Below, piece after piece: positions 5,702-14,590 of a stretch of 32,804 nucleotides of DNA. Each line of letters opens with the position of its first letter. The first letter of the stretch is position 1. The position numbers and the translations under genes were made by a program. The notes beneath the pieces were generated by a model, which saw only the letters and a program-made list of their open reading frames with translations, was not told where the DNA came from and did not search any database. Source of the stretch: Alteromonadaceae bacterium (GTDB lineage Bacteria > Pseudomonadota > Gammaproteobacteria > Enterobacterales > Alteromonadaceae); NCBI GenBank assembly GCA_013373625.1, contig JABXHM010000050.1, forward strand, positions 1 through 32,804, written 5' to 3'.

Positions 5702-8700
5702 TTAATTCATAATTGCTTGAACACGCAGCGAAAGGTTGCGCGCGTAATCGTCGTTTCGTTCGTCTAGCGTCCATGACGGCGTGTCGAACTGGCGATGCAA
5801 ATTGACCTCGTATTGCACACGATCATAGCCGCCAGCCTGCACCCACGACCCCGACCAATATTGCCAACCCGCCTCGTCGTATCCGATCGAAACCACGTCC
5901 GGCACATCCTCCCACGGCCCCCAAGATCCGCCAGCCGCCAGCCTAAACCGCCGACGCACGGACGGCGTAATCTTGTCCGTTTCGTCGCCCTCCGAATGGT
6001 TGAAACTTTCGCCGCGAAAACTGACAAGATACGCCGCCGCATTCGTCGGCGGATCAAACGACAGAATACCGCCCGCGCGCACATTCGATGCGAAATTATC
6101 GCCGCCGGTGAAGTCGTTCCACTTGACCGGACCCGTCGCGCCGGTTTCCCAAGTTTCCGAAATCGCGTTTTCGGCGAACGCCTCGCGCGTGATTAGCTTT
6201 TGGAATTCCGCCGCGCCATCCTGCGCAATCCGCCAGCCCGAGACCCCCGCGACATAATTCGCCGACCGCACCGCGCCGCCGAACATCGCCAGACCCGCCG
6301 CCGCGAACGTGCCAACGTCGATATGATCAGCGGTAACGGCGTTCGTGATTATCCGCCCGCCATCGACCAGCGTTGACCCACCCGCGCGCCACGGCGAAAG
6401 CGTGTTATTTGTCGGCGGAACCTCTAGAACCATCGGGCGCGATACAACGACCCATGAGTCAACGCCGCCCGCGTTCGTCGGACCCTTGCGCACGATCAGC
6501 GACACCGCGACAGCCCCCGCAGGGGCTTGCAATATGCCGCCGTAACGTGGCCATTCCTCCGCGTTCAGACCATCAGACGGAACGTTGTTAGGAATTGTAC
6601 CGGCGTGAACAGTGTTGCCGATCAACGCGCCCTCAGCGTCCACCCAATACGCGCGGATTGTGCCAGAGCACCGCTTTGACGAAATCGCCGCCGAAAATTC
6701 GTACCACGCGCCCGCCTTTACCCCAACCGATGACATTGTGTAAGCGCCGCTAGGTTGCATTAGGACCGACCGAAAATCGGCATATCCGCCGGTACCCTCA
6801 CCAACCTGATACATGGTGACAGCTTGCGACGCCGCGCCAGAATATGACTGACCACGCGCCCGCATATAGCAGGACGTTTCGTCATAGATCGACCCGTTCC
6901 CCGTAAACGCCCAACTCGCCATATCGGCGCTAAAGTCCGCGTTTTCCAGAAGGTTGCCCGCGATCCCGACCGACAGCGCCGACGCGGATAACGTACCCTT
7001 GGCAATGACGTTGTCACCCTCCAATTGCAGAGCGGTGCGGACGTTGCCTTCGCCGTCTACATAGACAACCCCCTTTAGACCGACGACGCGGCCCGCGCCG
7101 TCAATGACCGGCGTTAGCAGCTCGAACCCCGAAAGATACGCCGCAACAACGTTCGCCGCGTTCTGCGCCGCAACGGCCTTGCCATCAGCGACGCCCGCCG
7201 CGTTCTGCGCCGCAACGGCTTTGCCATCAGCGACGCCCGCCGCGTTGTTCGCCGCAACCGCCTTGCCGTCCGCAGCATCCGCCGCGCTTTGCGCTAGGTT
7301 CGCTTTGTTTTGGGCATTGGACGCCGCGTTGTTCGCCGCAACCGCCTTGCCGTCCGCAGTATCCGCCGCGCTTTGCGCCAAGTTCGCTTTGTTTTGGGCA
7401 TTTGCCGCCGCCGTTTTCGCCGCGTCCGCAACTTGCTTTGCCGTGACGGCCCTCCCATCAGCGACGCCCGCAGCCTCGTTCGCCGCGTCGATTGCGTCGT
7501 TTGCCGCGACCAGATCACCCGCGAACCCGTCAAGCGCCGTCAAAGCGTTGCCCGCGTCCAACAACGCTTTCGCGCTATCCGCCTTCGCCGCCGTGATCCG
7601 CGCCGCCAAATCCGGCGCTAAATCGGATTCCGAAAATCCGCCGTCCGGCGCGTCCGCGAACTTCCATTCGGTCCACGCGGTTTTGACCTTCACGCCGCGC
7701 GCGCGCGCTTCATAGGATCCGCCATAAACGATCCCTTCGGCGATCGTCGCGCCCGCGTCGATCGCGTCGAACGATCGCGCGAAAATCAGATCCGACGATC
7801 CCGCCGCGCGGATCTCGACCTTGACGCGTGAGAATTCGGCGTTCGCCGGATCCCATTCAACGCGCAACGCCGGTCGCACCTTCCCTTGCGCAACAACCGG
7901 CAGACCCGCAAACGCGAAGCCGGTCAAAATGCCTTCCGGACGCGCGACCAGATCGTCGCCGATTGGCTCTTGCTCGATCACGTCACCGGCGCGGCCGATC
8001 CAGTCGTCCGGCTCGACTTCCCGCAGTGCATACACCGCGATATGTCCGTCGCCGTCGACCGACCGTTCCGTCACCTCGAACAGCTTATCCTTGTAGCCAT
8101 GCCGCGCCGACGTGAACGCCACAGTGTCCAGCGGCTCGACCTCGACCAGACCGACCGGAAGCGCGATCGTATGGGCGCGGCGGCGCGCCGCGTCCCGCAG
8201 CATCGCGGCGACCAGTTCTTGCACGATCTTGTTTTTGTGAACGAACGGAAATTGCGGCTCGGCAAGCCGCTTGCGACCATCGCGCGCGATCGCGGCGTCG
8301 TCCGTCCGCTCTTTCAACTGGCGTTCGACATAGCCGTTTTTCCGGTCGATGTAGGTTGCCAAAATCGCGTTGACGGTATCCGCGACCGGCACAACCGGCG
8401 ACGCGCTTTCCGCCGCGTCTTCCGGTAAACTACCTTCCGAAATGAACGCGACAGGCAGACGCGGCCCGCCGACGCGAACGCGCCAGATCCCGCGAACGCA
8501 GGCATAATCCGCGCCCGCGCTTTCCATCAGCAATTCAAAGAAATTCGCCGCCGAAATAGCGTTCGACGTGTCATCCGATCCCATGCCGCAAACGCCGTTG
8601 ACTTCCAGCCCCAGAGCGTCCGCCGCATCCATCGCCGCCGACCATTCACCGACCGGAACGCGGAAATCCGGAAGCCCGTAACCGTAAAATTCACCGTCCG

Positions 8701-9391
8701 GCAGCATGATTCCGCGCAGGACGTTATACGCAATAACGATCGGATTTTTCGTGAACACTTCGGCCCCGATGCGCGGATCGAAGAAAACGCCGCCGTCGAT
8801 TTCCGCCGTAACGTCCTGTTCGCGCAGCCAATGGCCCAGATCCCCAAAGATCGCGACGACGTAAGCGTTCCCGATACCCTTTTTCGTATCCGTCCAAGGC
8901 CGCTTGGCGTGAGACTGCGCGACGTTCACAAGGCCCGCGTCCGCTTCGGTTTGATCGCCGGTGTAAATCCGGAAATGCACCTTTCCGTGCGACTCATGCG
9001 GTAGGGCAGGGGTAAGCGCCTGACCTACGCCCGTAGGGCAAGCATCAAGCACCATGTCCGCAACTTTGAACCGATATTTCCCGACCCAGAAACCGACGAA
9101 GCCCGTTACCGGCACCGACGAAAATTGCAGAACCTGCGCGCGGTAGCGATTGCCAGATCCGAAGGCATAGAACGGCGCGACCACATGCGCCGGAACCCGC
9201 GTTCGGCCAAAAATGAAATTCTGCGCGACCGTTCCGCCCATCGTGTTGATGTTCGTTTCGACCTTATATTGACGGCGGTTTTGCTGCGCCATCATGCGGC
9301 GCGAAATTGCCGTCATAGCCGCGCCAACGGTAATTTTCGCCAGCATTTCGCCAAGTAGCGGCGTTAGTGCCTCGACAAAAAGAAGTGCCAT
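5702..9391 (-). CDS. Tail tip / central fibre protein (phage lambda J-like)
   Basis: 1229 residues, the largest gene. A hydrophobic N-terminal segment (1-35) is followed by the tail tip core (about 50-480, with FIFGRTRVPAHVVAPF near its start and the AYNVLRGIMLPDG region). A fibronectin-III-like domain follows at about 490-590. Then comes an alanine-rich coiled coil built from 14-residue repeats (about 610-750), then a J-type segment (SGFELLTPVIDGAGRVVGLKG). A carbohydrate-binding-like domain begins at NLLENADFSADMASWAF, and a C-terminal knob-like part contains WGPWEDVP. It would close the tail tube, contact the cell surface and pass DNA. Its place after the tape measure and NlpC-like genes is that of lambda J. 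Confidence 0.8.
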   Translation of the reverse strand: MALLFVEALTPLLGEMLAKITVGAAMTAISRRMMAQQNRRQYKVETNINTMGGTVAQNFIFGRTRVPAHVVAPFYAFGSGNRYRAQVLQFSSVPVTGFVGFWVGKYRFKVADMVLDACPTGVGQALTPALPHESHGKVHFRIYTGDQTEADAGLVNVAQSHAKRPWTDTKKGIGNAYVVAIFGDLGHWLREQDVTAEIDGGVFFDPRIGAEVFTKNPIVIAYNVLRGIMLPDGEFYGYGLPDFRVPVGEWSAAMDAADALGLEVNGVCGMGSDDTSNAISAANFFELLMESAGADYACVRGIWRVRVGGPRLPVAFISEGSLPEDAAESASPVVPVADTVNAILATYIDRKNGYVERQLKERTDDAAIARDGRKRLAEPQFPFVHKNKIVQELVAAMLRDAARRRAHTIALPVGLVEVEPLDTVAFTSARHGYKDKLFEVTERSVDGDGHIAVYALREVEPDDWIGRAGDVIEQEPIGDDLVARPEGILTGFAFAGLPVVAQGKVRPALRVEWDPANAEFSRVKVEIRAAGSSDLIFARSFDAIDAGATIAEGIVYGGSYEARARGVKVKTAWTEWKFADAPDGGFSESDLAPDLAARITAAKADSAKALLDAGNALTALDGFAGDLVAANDAIDAANEAAGVADGRAVTAKQVADAAKTAAANAQNKANLAQSAADTADGKAVAANNAASNAQNKANLAQSAADAADGKAVAANNAAGVADGKAVAAQNAAGVADGKAVAAQNAANVVAAYLSGFELLTPVIDGAGRVVGLKGVVYVDGEGNVRTALQLEGDNVIAKGTLSASALSVGIAGNLLENADFSADMASWAFTGNGSIYDETSCYMRARGQSYSGAASQAVTMYQVGEGTGGYADFRSVLMQPSGAYTMSSVGVKAGAWYEFSAAISSKRCSGTIRAYWVDAEGALIGNTVHAGTIPNNVPSDGLNAEEWPRYGGILQAPAGAVAVSLIVRKGPTNAGGVDSWVVVSRPMVLEVPPTNNTLSPWRAGGSTLVDGGRIITNAVTADHIDVGTFAAAGLAMFGGAVRSANYVAGVSGWRIAQDGAAEFQKLITREAFAENAISETWETGATGPVKWNDFTGGDNFASNVRAGGILSFDPPTNAAAYLVSFRGESFNHSEGDETDKITPSVRRRFRLAAGGSWGPWEDVPDVVSIGYDEAGWQYWSGSWVQAGGYDRVQYEVNLHRQFDTPSWTLDERNDDYARNLSLRVQAIMN
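7154..7405 (-). repeat. Six tandem 42-bp units encoding a coiled coil in the tail tip protein
   Basis: Six consecutive 42-bp units, each beginning cgccgcg on the plus strand, encode 14-residue (two-heptad) blocks such as GVADGKAVAAQNAA and NAQNKANLAQSAAD. Units 1 and 2 are nearly identical. Units 3-4 and 5-6 form a repeated 84-bp pair, so duplication worked at two scales. The array sets the length of a trimeric coiled-coil shaft. Confidence 0.85.
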
Positions 9392-9393
9392 AT

Positions 9394-9786
9394 TCAGACC
9401 CGCAAGAACGCGACCGCCTCGCCGATCGGCACAACCCCGACGCCGGACGATCCGGCGACGTAGACAGCGCGCGAACCTTGAACGATCGCTAATGAATTTT
9501 TCAGGATTGCCACGTCGCCCGCTTGCGGACGATCGGTCGCCGGTAAATGCGCCGCGAAGTACGAACGCGGATCCGCGAAACCATCGGCCCGCAGGATCCG
9601 CAGCCCGTCCAATTTGCGCCGGTAGCGCCCGCGATACCGCGCCGCCAGATCCGCGCCGGTGATCGCCTCAATCGCGCCAGCCACAAACAGCGCGCAGTCG
9701 GTCACACCGATTTCATACGGACCCACGCCGCGCAGATAGGTAGACAGCCGAACCGGCCAATCCGCGCGGCGCGTCAGCTTTCCCAC
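9394..9786 (-). CDS. NlpC/P60-like tail protein (DUF6950-like)
   Basis: 130 residues, GTG start at 9786, overlapping the gene before by 13 nt. The motif GVTDCALFVAGAIEAITG puts a cysteine (Cys31) where NlpC/P60 peptidases have the nucleophile, and RPQAGDVAIL matches the next conserved strand. The canonical His in the following strand (usually HVG) is absent; here the segment reads LAIVQGSRAVYVAG, as in DUF6950 proteins. It occupies the position of lambda K between tape measure and J. It could be a peptidoglycan hydrolase for DNA entry or a non-catalytic relative. Confidence 0.7.
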   Translation of the reverse strand: MGKLTRRADWPVRLSTYLRGVGPYEIGVTDCALFVAGAIEAITGADLAARYRGRYRRKLDGLRILRADGFADPRSYFAAHLPATDRPQAGDVAILKNSLAIVQGSRAVYVAGSSGVGVVPIGEAVAFLRV

Positions 9787-10310
9787 AGATCCGACGCCGT
9801 TTCGACGCGCATATCGCCATACTCGAAAAAGGAATCGTCCGGATCCCGTTTGCGCTGCGACGCGTCAGATCGCCGCCCCGCGCGGTTCATCGTACCTTCC
9901 CGCGCGCCATCGTTCACAATCGACCAGATCCGGCTTGATGACGGCCCGTCGCTCATGCTGGCGTCATCAACGATCCCGAACCACAGCGGATCCAGAACGC
10001 CCGAACCGCCGTTCGTATACGTGACACGCCAGACGCTTACCTTTGCGCCGCCGATGACATATCCGGAGATTAAAGCGTCAAACGTTTCGGTCGCGCCGAA
10101 TTCAATATCGAGGCTAAAAATCTCGGACCCGATCGCCGACACTTCTTCGCCGACGCGAAAACCGCCATAGGTCGGCAAAAAATTGCGCGGCCCGATTCCG
10201 GTAAGATCCGCCGCAATCGGTTCGTCGTCATCCGTTAAACAGACCTCGACCGGATCGCCGTTTACGTCCAGAACTTCGGCCCTTAGCAAGTGTTGCGTCC
10301 GCCGCGTCAT
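9774..10310 (-). CDS. Tail assembly / baseplate protein
   Basis: 178 residues from ATG 10310, chosen because it overlaps the preceding stop as ATGA; a longer reading to 10340 runs into the upstream gene. The protein is beta-rich and acidic (VCLTDDDEPIAADLTGIGPRN; FSLDIEFGATETFDALISGYV), with a tail containing RAGRRSDASQRKRDPDDSFFEY. It holds the place of lambda L or of GTA baseplate hub genes. It is probably a structural component connecting tube and tip. Family assignment is tentative. Confidence 0.6.
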   Translation of the reverse strand: MTRRTQHLLRAEVLDVNGDPVEVCLTDDDEPIAADLTGIGPRNFLPTYGGFRVGEEVSAIGSEIFSLDIEFGATETFDALISGYVIGGAKVSVWRVTYTNGGSGVLDPLWFGIVDDASMSDGPSSSRIWSIVNDGAREGTMNRAGRRSDASQRKRDPDDSFFEYGDMRVETASDLWES

Positions 10311-10939
10311 TCCGCCACCGCCTTGAATGTTTGTCGCCACGCGAAGGAAACCCCGTCGTCGCGGTCAACCTGAAAAGATCCCGCCGAAACGCTGTTCGGC
10401 ACCATTTGCGCAACCAGCCGCGGTTGATCGAAAAACGCCGCCGTCCCCGCCTCGATCGAGCCCGGCACAGACGGCGACAGGCCCACGACCGGCGTTTGAC
10501 CATCGCCGCCGACCATCACCGGCGACAGCAGTTGAAACAGCCACCAGCCGCCGAACGGCGAAACCATCGTGACACAATCACCCGCCCGCAGGATCGTAGC
10601 TGGCGGCAATCCACCGAAGCGCGCCGCCGCGCCGGTATTCGACACTTCCGAAAGATAGGCGCCCGCAAGTTCCGGACGCGGCACCACCCACGGCGGCGCA
10701 ACCTCGAAATACGCGCCCGCGACCGACAGTCCGCCGATGATCGCGCGGAATTCCATCATGTCTTCGACATACTGCGCGCCGATCGTGACGGATCCGGCCC
10801 ATTTGCGCCGTCCGCGTTCGGTCCCGTATTCTTCGCCGTCGCGCGTTTCAGAAATGCGCGACGCCGACGGCAACGGCGGCCAATCGTATGTAAACGCCGG
10901 TAAGCGGTCCCAGAATTCCGCCAGTGCTAAAGGCTTCAT
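10307..10939 (-). CDS. Tail protein following the tape measure (distal tail-like)
   Basis: 210 residues, ATGA-coupled to the tape measure gene. It has an N-terminal region with many aromatics (FWDRLPAFTYDWPPLP), a central beta-rich part with APPWVVPRPELAG, and a C-terminal SFQVDRDDGVSFAWRQTF. The first gene after the tape measure in siphophages generally encodes the distal tail or lambda M equivalent, which is the basis of the call. I see no diagnostic motif. Confidence 0.6.
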   Translation of the reverse strand: MKPLALAEFWDRLPAFTYDWPPLPSASRISETRDGEEYGTERGRRKWAGSVTIGAQYVEDMMEFRAIIGGLSVAGAYFEVAPPWVVPRPELAGAYLSEVSNTGAAARFGGLPPATILRAGDCVTMVSPFGGWWLFQLLSPVMVGGDGQTPVVGLSPSVPGSIEAGTAAFFDQPRLVAQMVPNSVSAGSFQVDRDDGVSFAWRQTFKAVAE

Positions 10940-13467
10940 AGTTGCCCCCTCTTCGGATCCCGCAGGACCGACTTAACATTGCGCGGCATTGCCTGTTGCT
11001 GGCGACGCTCGGATCCGGCGATCGCCGCCCCGTTGCGCCGCGAAATTTCGCCGACGATTTCGCCGTTATCCGTGAGCCTCAGAACGCCGCCGGTCCAGCC
11101 GCCGCCGAATTCTTGATCCGGACGCGTGATTGTCACGCGTTCATCAGGCGACGCGCGGAATTGCACAAGTTGGCTATCCGTGCCGCCATATCCGCCGACA
11201 CCGAACGAACCACCTTCCGCAAAGCCCATCAGACCGCCCGCCATGCTTTGCGCGAATTGCCCGACCGCCTCGGATCCCGACGCGTCCGCAACCATCCCGC
11301 CAAAATCGGCCAAGCCGGAATTGATCAAGTTAGATCCGCCCGCCGATAGCGCGTTCGCAAGTTCCGCGCGGATCGTCGTCGTTCCCTTCATCAGCTTGGC
11401 GAAAAGTGAGCCCATTTTGCCCGCAGTCGACGCGGCTTGCGCTTCCATATCGCGCACAGCGTCCGACACTTCATCGACGCCGACGCGTGTATCGGCCATA
11501 CCTTGCGACAGTTCTTCGCCGACACCCTCGACAACATCCGACGCGCGGCGCGCGTTCTGCTCGATCCCAAGCGCAAGACCTTGCATCATAAAATCGCCGA
11601 TTTCCGCAAAAACTCGCGACGGCGAATGAATGCCAAGGACGCTTTTGATTGAATCGGAAATTTGCGTTCCGACATTCGCAACCGCCGCCTTTGCGTCTTC
11701 GATCTTGGCTTTTACGCCGTTGACCAGACCGTCAATCATGTCCTGACCGAATTGCAAAAACTTGTCCGGCCATGACGCGACCTCGGCGGAAATCGCGGCC
11801 CAAATGTCCGCGATACCATCAAGCGCCCATTGAACCGCGCCGGTAAAACTCGACCCCATGTCCTGAATTGCGTTCGACGCAATGCCCATCAGCTTTGAAG
11901 GCAGACCGCCGAACATAAAATCGAGACCGGCCACCATTGCCGCCGCCGACGATCGCGCGGCGTCCTGCATGTTCGACCAAGCGGACGCCCAATCGCCTTC
12001 TAGCGCCGACTTAACCGCCGCCGTCGATGACGACAGCGACGCCGACACGTTGTCGACCATTTCACTAGCCGAAGTTGTCGCGTTGTTCACACCGGCCTTA
12101 ATCGCATCAATGCCGAACGCCAAACCGGCTTGAACGACGCCGACGACAGCTTGTCCGGCGCGGCTTTGCAGAATGCCGCTTTCATCGACCCACGACGTCA
12201 GCTTTTCAGACAGACCGCCGGTCGCGAAAGACAGCACCGAACGCGCCGTCCGCAGCCCATCCGCCGCAACCGGACCCATACGCGCCCACGCGCCCGCCCA
12301 ATCGCCGCCGATCGCGCTTTCAACAACGCCCGCCATCCCGTCGACAACATCAACGACGCCGCCGCCGACTTCCTTGAGCCGGTCGAATTGATCGCCGACC
12401 ATTTCGCCAAGCGCGCCGATCCCCTTTTCGACCGCACCAGCAAGCGCCGGAAAGCGCCCCTTGATCTTGTCCCAATTGCGATAGATCAGCACACCCGCGC
12501 CGACGATCGCGCCCGCCGCAATAGCGATCGGCGACACCAGCGCAGCGAAAACGCCCGCCAGCGGCGCGGCGGTAATCATAAGCGTCCCGACGCCCGCGAT
12601 CAGCGGCCCCAGAGCCGCCGCGACAGCAGCGCCGCCAACGGCCATTTTCTGCCATGCCGGATCCAGCTTTTGAAACCATTCCGCCGCCGCTTTCAAACCG
12701 TGCGCTAGATCCACGGTTAGCGGCGCGATGATCCCGCCGACCACTTCCAACGCATCGCCGAAGGCGTTCCACGCTTGCGCGCGCTGGCCCGCGTCCGTGT
12801 CAGCCATCGCCGCCGCTTGGCCCGCGTACTGGCGCTGTAGTTCCTCCAACATCATAGCTTGAGCGCCCGCAACGTCGCCCGCTTCGGCCATCGTCCGGAT
12901 TTGCTCTTTTTGCTGTTCCGTGAATGAAACGCCAACGCGCGAAAGCGCCGTGAGACCCTGCAACGGATCGTTTAGCGCCTTGCCCAACATCACGGTTGAC
13001 GATTGCAGATCCTGACCAAGCCGCGCCGACAGATCGAGCGCCATTTGCTGCGCATCTTCGAAAACCTGCCCTTGAACATTGCCAAAGGTTAAAAGGTTCG
13101 CCGTGACTTTGCTTAAAATATCTTCGTCGCCATAGGTCGACGTCTCTTGCAGCCCCGACGCCATCGCCTGCAACTGTTCACTGTTGAAACCGGCGGTTTC
13201 ACCCATCGACGCCAGCGCCGCGTCGACCGCCGCGACGGACTGTTCCTGAACGCCCGCCAGATCCACAGATTTATAGGCCAAAGCGACTAGCGGCGCAGTG
13301 ATCGCGGCGGACATGGTAGCGCCCGCGCGCTGCATTCCGCCGCCGATCCGCGTCATATGGCGTTGCATATCACTTGCGCGCTTTTCAGCCGCCGTCGCCC
13401 CGTTTTCAAACGCGGCGCTGTTCATCCCAAGGACGACGCGCAGCGCCCCGATAATTGCGTTCGTCAA
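10936..13467 (-). CDS. Tail tape measure protein
   Basis: 843 residues. It begins with a coiled-coil region (AAFENGATAAEKRASDMQRHMTR) and an ALASM/LQETSTYGDEDILSKV segment typical of tape measure N-termini. Hydrophobic segments at about 275-330 follow, and long Ala/Gly helices run to the end, with SVLGIHSPSRVFAEIGDFMM, a hallmark of tape measure C-termini. The start is TTG 13467 in a TTGA overlap with the chaperone gene, with AGGGG about 9 nt upstream. At about 0.15 nm per residue it would set a tail of roughly 125 nm (inference). Confidence 0.92.
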   Translation of the reverse strand: MTNAIIGALRVVLGMNSAAFENGATAAEKRASDMQRHMTRIGGGMQRAGATMSAAITAPLVALAYKSVDLAGVQEQSVAAVDAALASMGETAGFNSEQLQAMASGLQETSTYGDEDILSKVTANLLTFGNVQGQVFEDAQQMALDLSARLGQDLQSSTVMLGKALNDPLQGLTALSRVGVSFTEQQKEQIRTMAEAGDVAGAQAMMLEELQRQYAGQAAAMADTDAGQRAQAWNAFGDALEVVGGIIAPLTVDLAHGLKAAAEWFQKLDPAWQKMAVGGAAVAAALGPLIAGVGTLMITAAPLAGVFAALVSPIAIAAGAIVGAGVLIYRNWDKIKGRFPALAGAVEKGIGALGEMVGDQFDRLKEVGGGVVDVVDGMAGVVESAIGGDWAGAWARMGPVAADGLRTARSVLSFATGGLSEKLTSWVDESGILQSRAGQAVVGVVQAGLAFGIDAIKAGVNNATTSASEMVDNVSASLSSSTAAVKSALEGDWASAWSNMQDAARSSAAAMVAGLDFMFGGLPSKLMGIASNAIQDMGSSFTGAVQWALDGIADIWAAISAEVASWPDKFLQFGQDMIDGLVNGVKAKIEDAKAAVANVGTQISDSIKSVLGIHSPSRVFAEIGDFMMQGLALGIEQNARRASDVVEGVGEELSQGMADTRVGVDEVSDAVRDMEAQAASTAGKMGSLFAKLMKGTTTIRAELANALSAGGSNLINSGLADFGGMVADASGSEAVGQFAQSMAGGLMGFAEGGSFGVGGYGGTDSQLVQFRASPDERVTITRPDQEFGGGWTGGVLRLTDNGEIVGEISRRNGAAIAGSERRQQQAMPRNVKSVLRDPKRGQL

Positions 13468-13742
13468 TTTAATGCCCCTGCCATTCCGAACGCCAAAAAC
13501 AGCTTACGCTTGATTTCAGCAGGCGACGCGCGCTTGCGCGGCTCGCCCATAAATTCGGACATTTCCGGAAAGTTTTTCGGGTTGTGCTGGATTATGTGGT
13601 TCAGGCGCGCGGCGGCGTAGATTTCGCGGCGGCGATTTTTCATCGCCGCCAACGCACCGCGCAACCATGTTTGAGCCTCGCGCGGCGTCAGATCCCAAAA
13701 CTGCGCCGGATCTAGTCCAGCCTCGATCCAAGTTTCGAGCAT
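13464..13742 (-). CDS. Tail assembly chaperone, second frame (GT extension)
   Basis: 92 residues from ATG 13742, containing GLDPAQFWDLTPREAQTWLRGA, as in the small chaperone-type genes found before tape measure genes in gene transfer agents and related phages. There is no ribosome site before ATG 13742. The frame stays open upstream across the stop of the previous gene and meets it at a slippery site (13772-13778). A -1 shift there would join the first 126 residues to LTSARHWAVS and these 92, giving a 228-residue G-GT type protein. Expression purely by frameshift is therefore likely. Confidence 0.75.
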   Translation of the reverse strand: MLETWIEAGLDPAQFWDLTPREAQTWLRGALAAMKNRRREIYAAARLNHIIQHNPKNFPEMSEFMGEPRKRASPAEIKRKLFLAFGMAGALN

Positions 13743-13768
13743 AGAAACGGCCCAATGCCGCGCGCTTG

Positions 13769-14149
13769 TCAGTTTCCCGACGTGTCGCCCTCGCTGGCGT
13801 CGTCGTCGGCGCTGGCGTTGTCGTCAGCATCCGGCGACGCAAGCCCCATCGCTTCGCCAACCTGCGACATCAGGCCCACCATTCCGCCCGCGCCGTCGAT
13901 GATTTCGCCCGCGCAGTTCAGATCCAGCTTAACGCGCGATTTTGCACTTGCCCCGCCCCGCAGACCGCAAAGGACGATCGCGCGAAACTCTTTCATAGTC
14001 GGCGGCGATTTCTTCATTTTTGTGAAAAACTCGGCGATCGGTTGATCGACCAATTCTTCGAGTTCGCAAAGGACGTTCGTCGTCAGACGGAACGGATAGT
14101 TCTTGCCGCCCGAAGTGATTTCGACGTATCCGCGCTGTTTGTTCGCCAT
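13769..14149 (-). CDS. Tail assembly chaperone, first frame (G; GTA gp10-like)
   Basis: 126 residues. The N-terminal half (YVEITSGGKNYPFRLTTNVLCELEELVDQPIAEF) and MKEFRAIVLCGLRGG fit the small protein family encoded between tail tube and tape measure in gene transfer agents. The C-terminus is a low-complexity acidic tail (DADDNASADDDASEGDTSGN). It binds the tape measure during tail assembly and is not expected in the virion. A slippery heptamer on its stop codon allows a minority extended product. Confidence 0.8.
   Translation of the reverse strand: MANKQRGYVEITSGGKNYPFRLTTNVLCELEELVDQPIAEFFTKMKKSPPTMKEFRAIVLCGLRGGASAKSRVKLDLNCAGEIIDGAGGMVGLMSQVGEAMGLASPDADDNASADDDASEGDTSGN
13772..13778 (-). 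promoter_or_regulatory. -1 ribosomal frameshift site in the tail assembly chaperone genes
   Basis: On the minus strand the last codons of the first chaperone frame read TCG GGA AAC TGA. The heptamer G GGA AAC is a canonical X XXY YYZ slippery site (compare GGGAAAG in lambda G-T) and ends exactly at the stop codon. GAGGG lies 9 nt upstream (13788-13792), the spacing at which internal Shine-Dalgarno-like sequences stimulate -1 shifting. A small CGGC/GCCG hairpin can form about 12 nt downstream. The -1 frame is open straight into the second chaperone gene. Confidence 0.75.
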
Positions 14150-14152
14150 CGG

Positions 14153-14587
14153 TTACGCCTCAAGCCACGTTGCCGCGCCGGTCGGCTTCAACATCACTTC
14201 GACGTAACACTGACCGTCAATCGGCGTCTCGTTCGGATCCACGCTTTCGACAAACGCTTCAAAATCGAAATCGCCGCCCGCGTCGCCGCCGATCGGCGGA
14301 AACTGAATGCGGTATTTTTCGGTATCCTTGGCTTTCAGACCAGCGCCCCACGCTTTCAGTTCTTCGACAGTGCCAAACTCGATTTTCAGAGTAACGGAAC
14401 CGACTTCGAGAAGACCTTTGCCCCATTCTTTCCAGCCGCCGGATTTATGCGACGTGCGTTCGAAAAAGTTTGCCTTTGCCGACGGCAATTTCACGTCGGC
14501 AATGTTGCCCGCGATTTCGGTATAAGCGACCGGATCGCCAGTGCCTCGCATGACCTTAACACCGTCAAAAGTGTTGCCCTTGCTCAT
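14153..14587 (-). CDS. Major tail tube protein
   Basis: 144 residues with a GAGGGA ribosome site. The pattern of beta strands (DPVAYTEIAGNIADVKLPSAKANFFERTSHKSGGWKEWGKGLLEVGSVTLKIEF) and the conserved Gly/Trp positions are those of siphophage tail tube proteins of the TP901-1/GTA group. It polymerises in hexameric rings around the tape measure. The position between the tail terminator and chaperone genes is as expected. Confidence 0.85.
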   Translation of the reverse strand: MSKGNTFDGVKVMRGTGDPVAYTEIAGNIADVKLPSAKANFFERTSHKSGGWKEWGKGLLEVGSVTLKIEFGTVEELKAWGAGLKAKDTEKYRIQFPPIGGDAGGDFDFEAFVESVDPNETPIDGQCYVEVMLKPTGAATWLEA

Positions 14588-14590
14588 GTT

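Noticed and set aside
7154..7405. Regular repeats, considered as a CRISPR array
   Set aside because: The units are tandem without unique spacers, lie in frame inside a long gene and encode heptads.
7104..7715. 203-codon plus-strand frame rich in Ala/Phe
   Set aside because: It is the antisense image of the coiled-coil repeats in the tail tip gene.
13516..13860. 114-codon minus-strand frame bridging the two chaperone genes
   Set aside because: It is in the third frame, Arg/Thr-rich, and not the frame reached by a -1 shift at GGGAAAC; it has no ribosome site.
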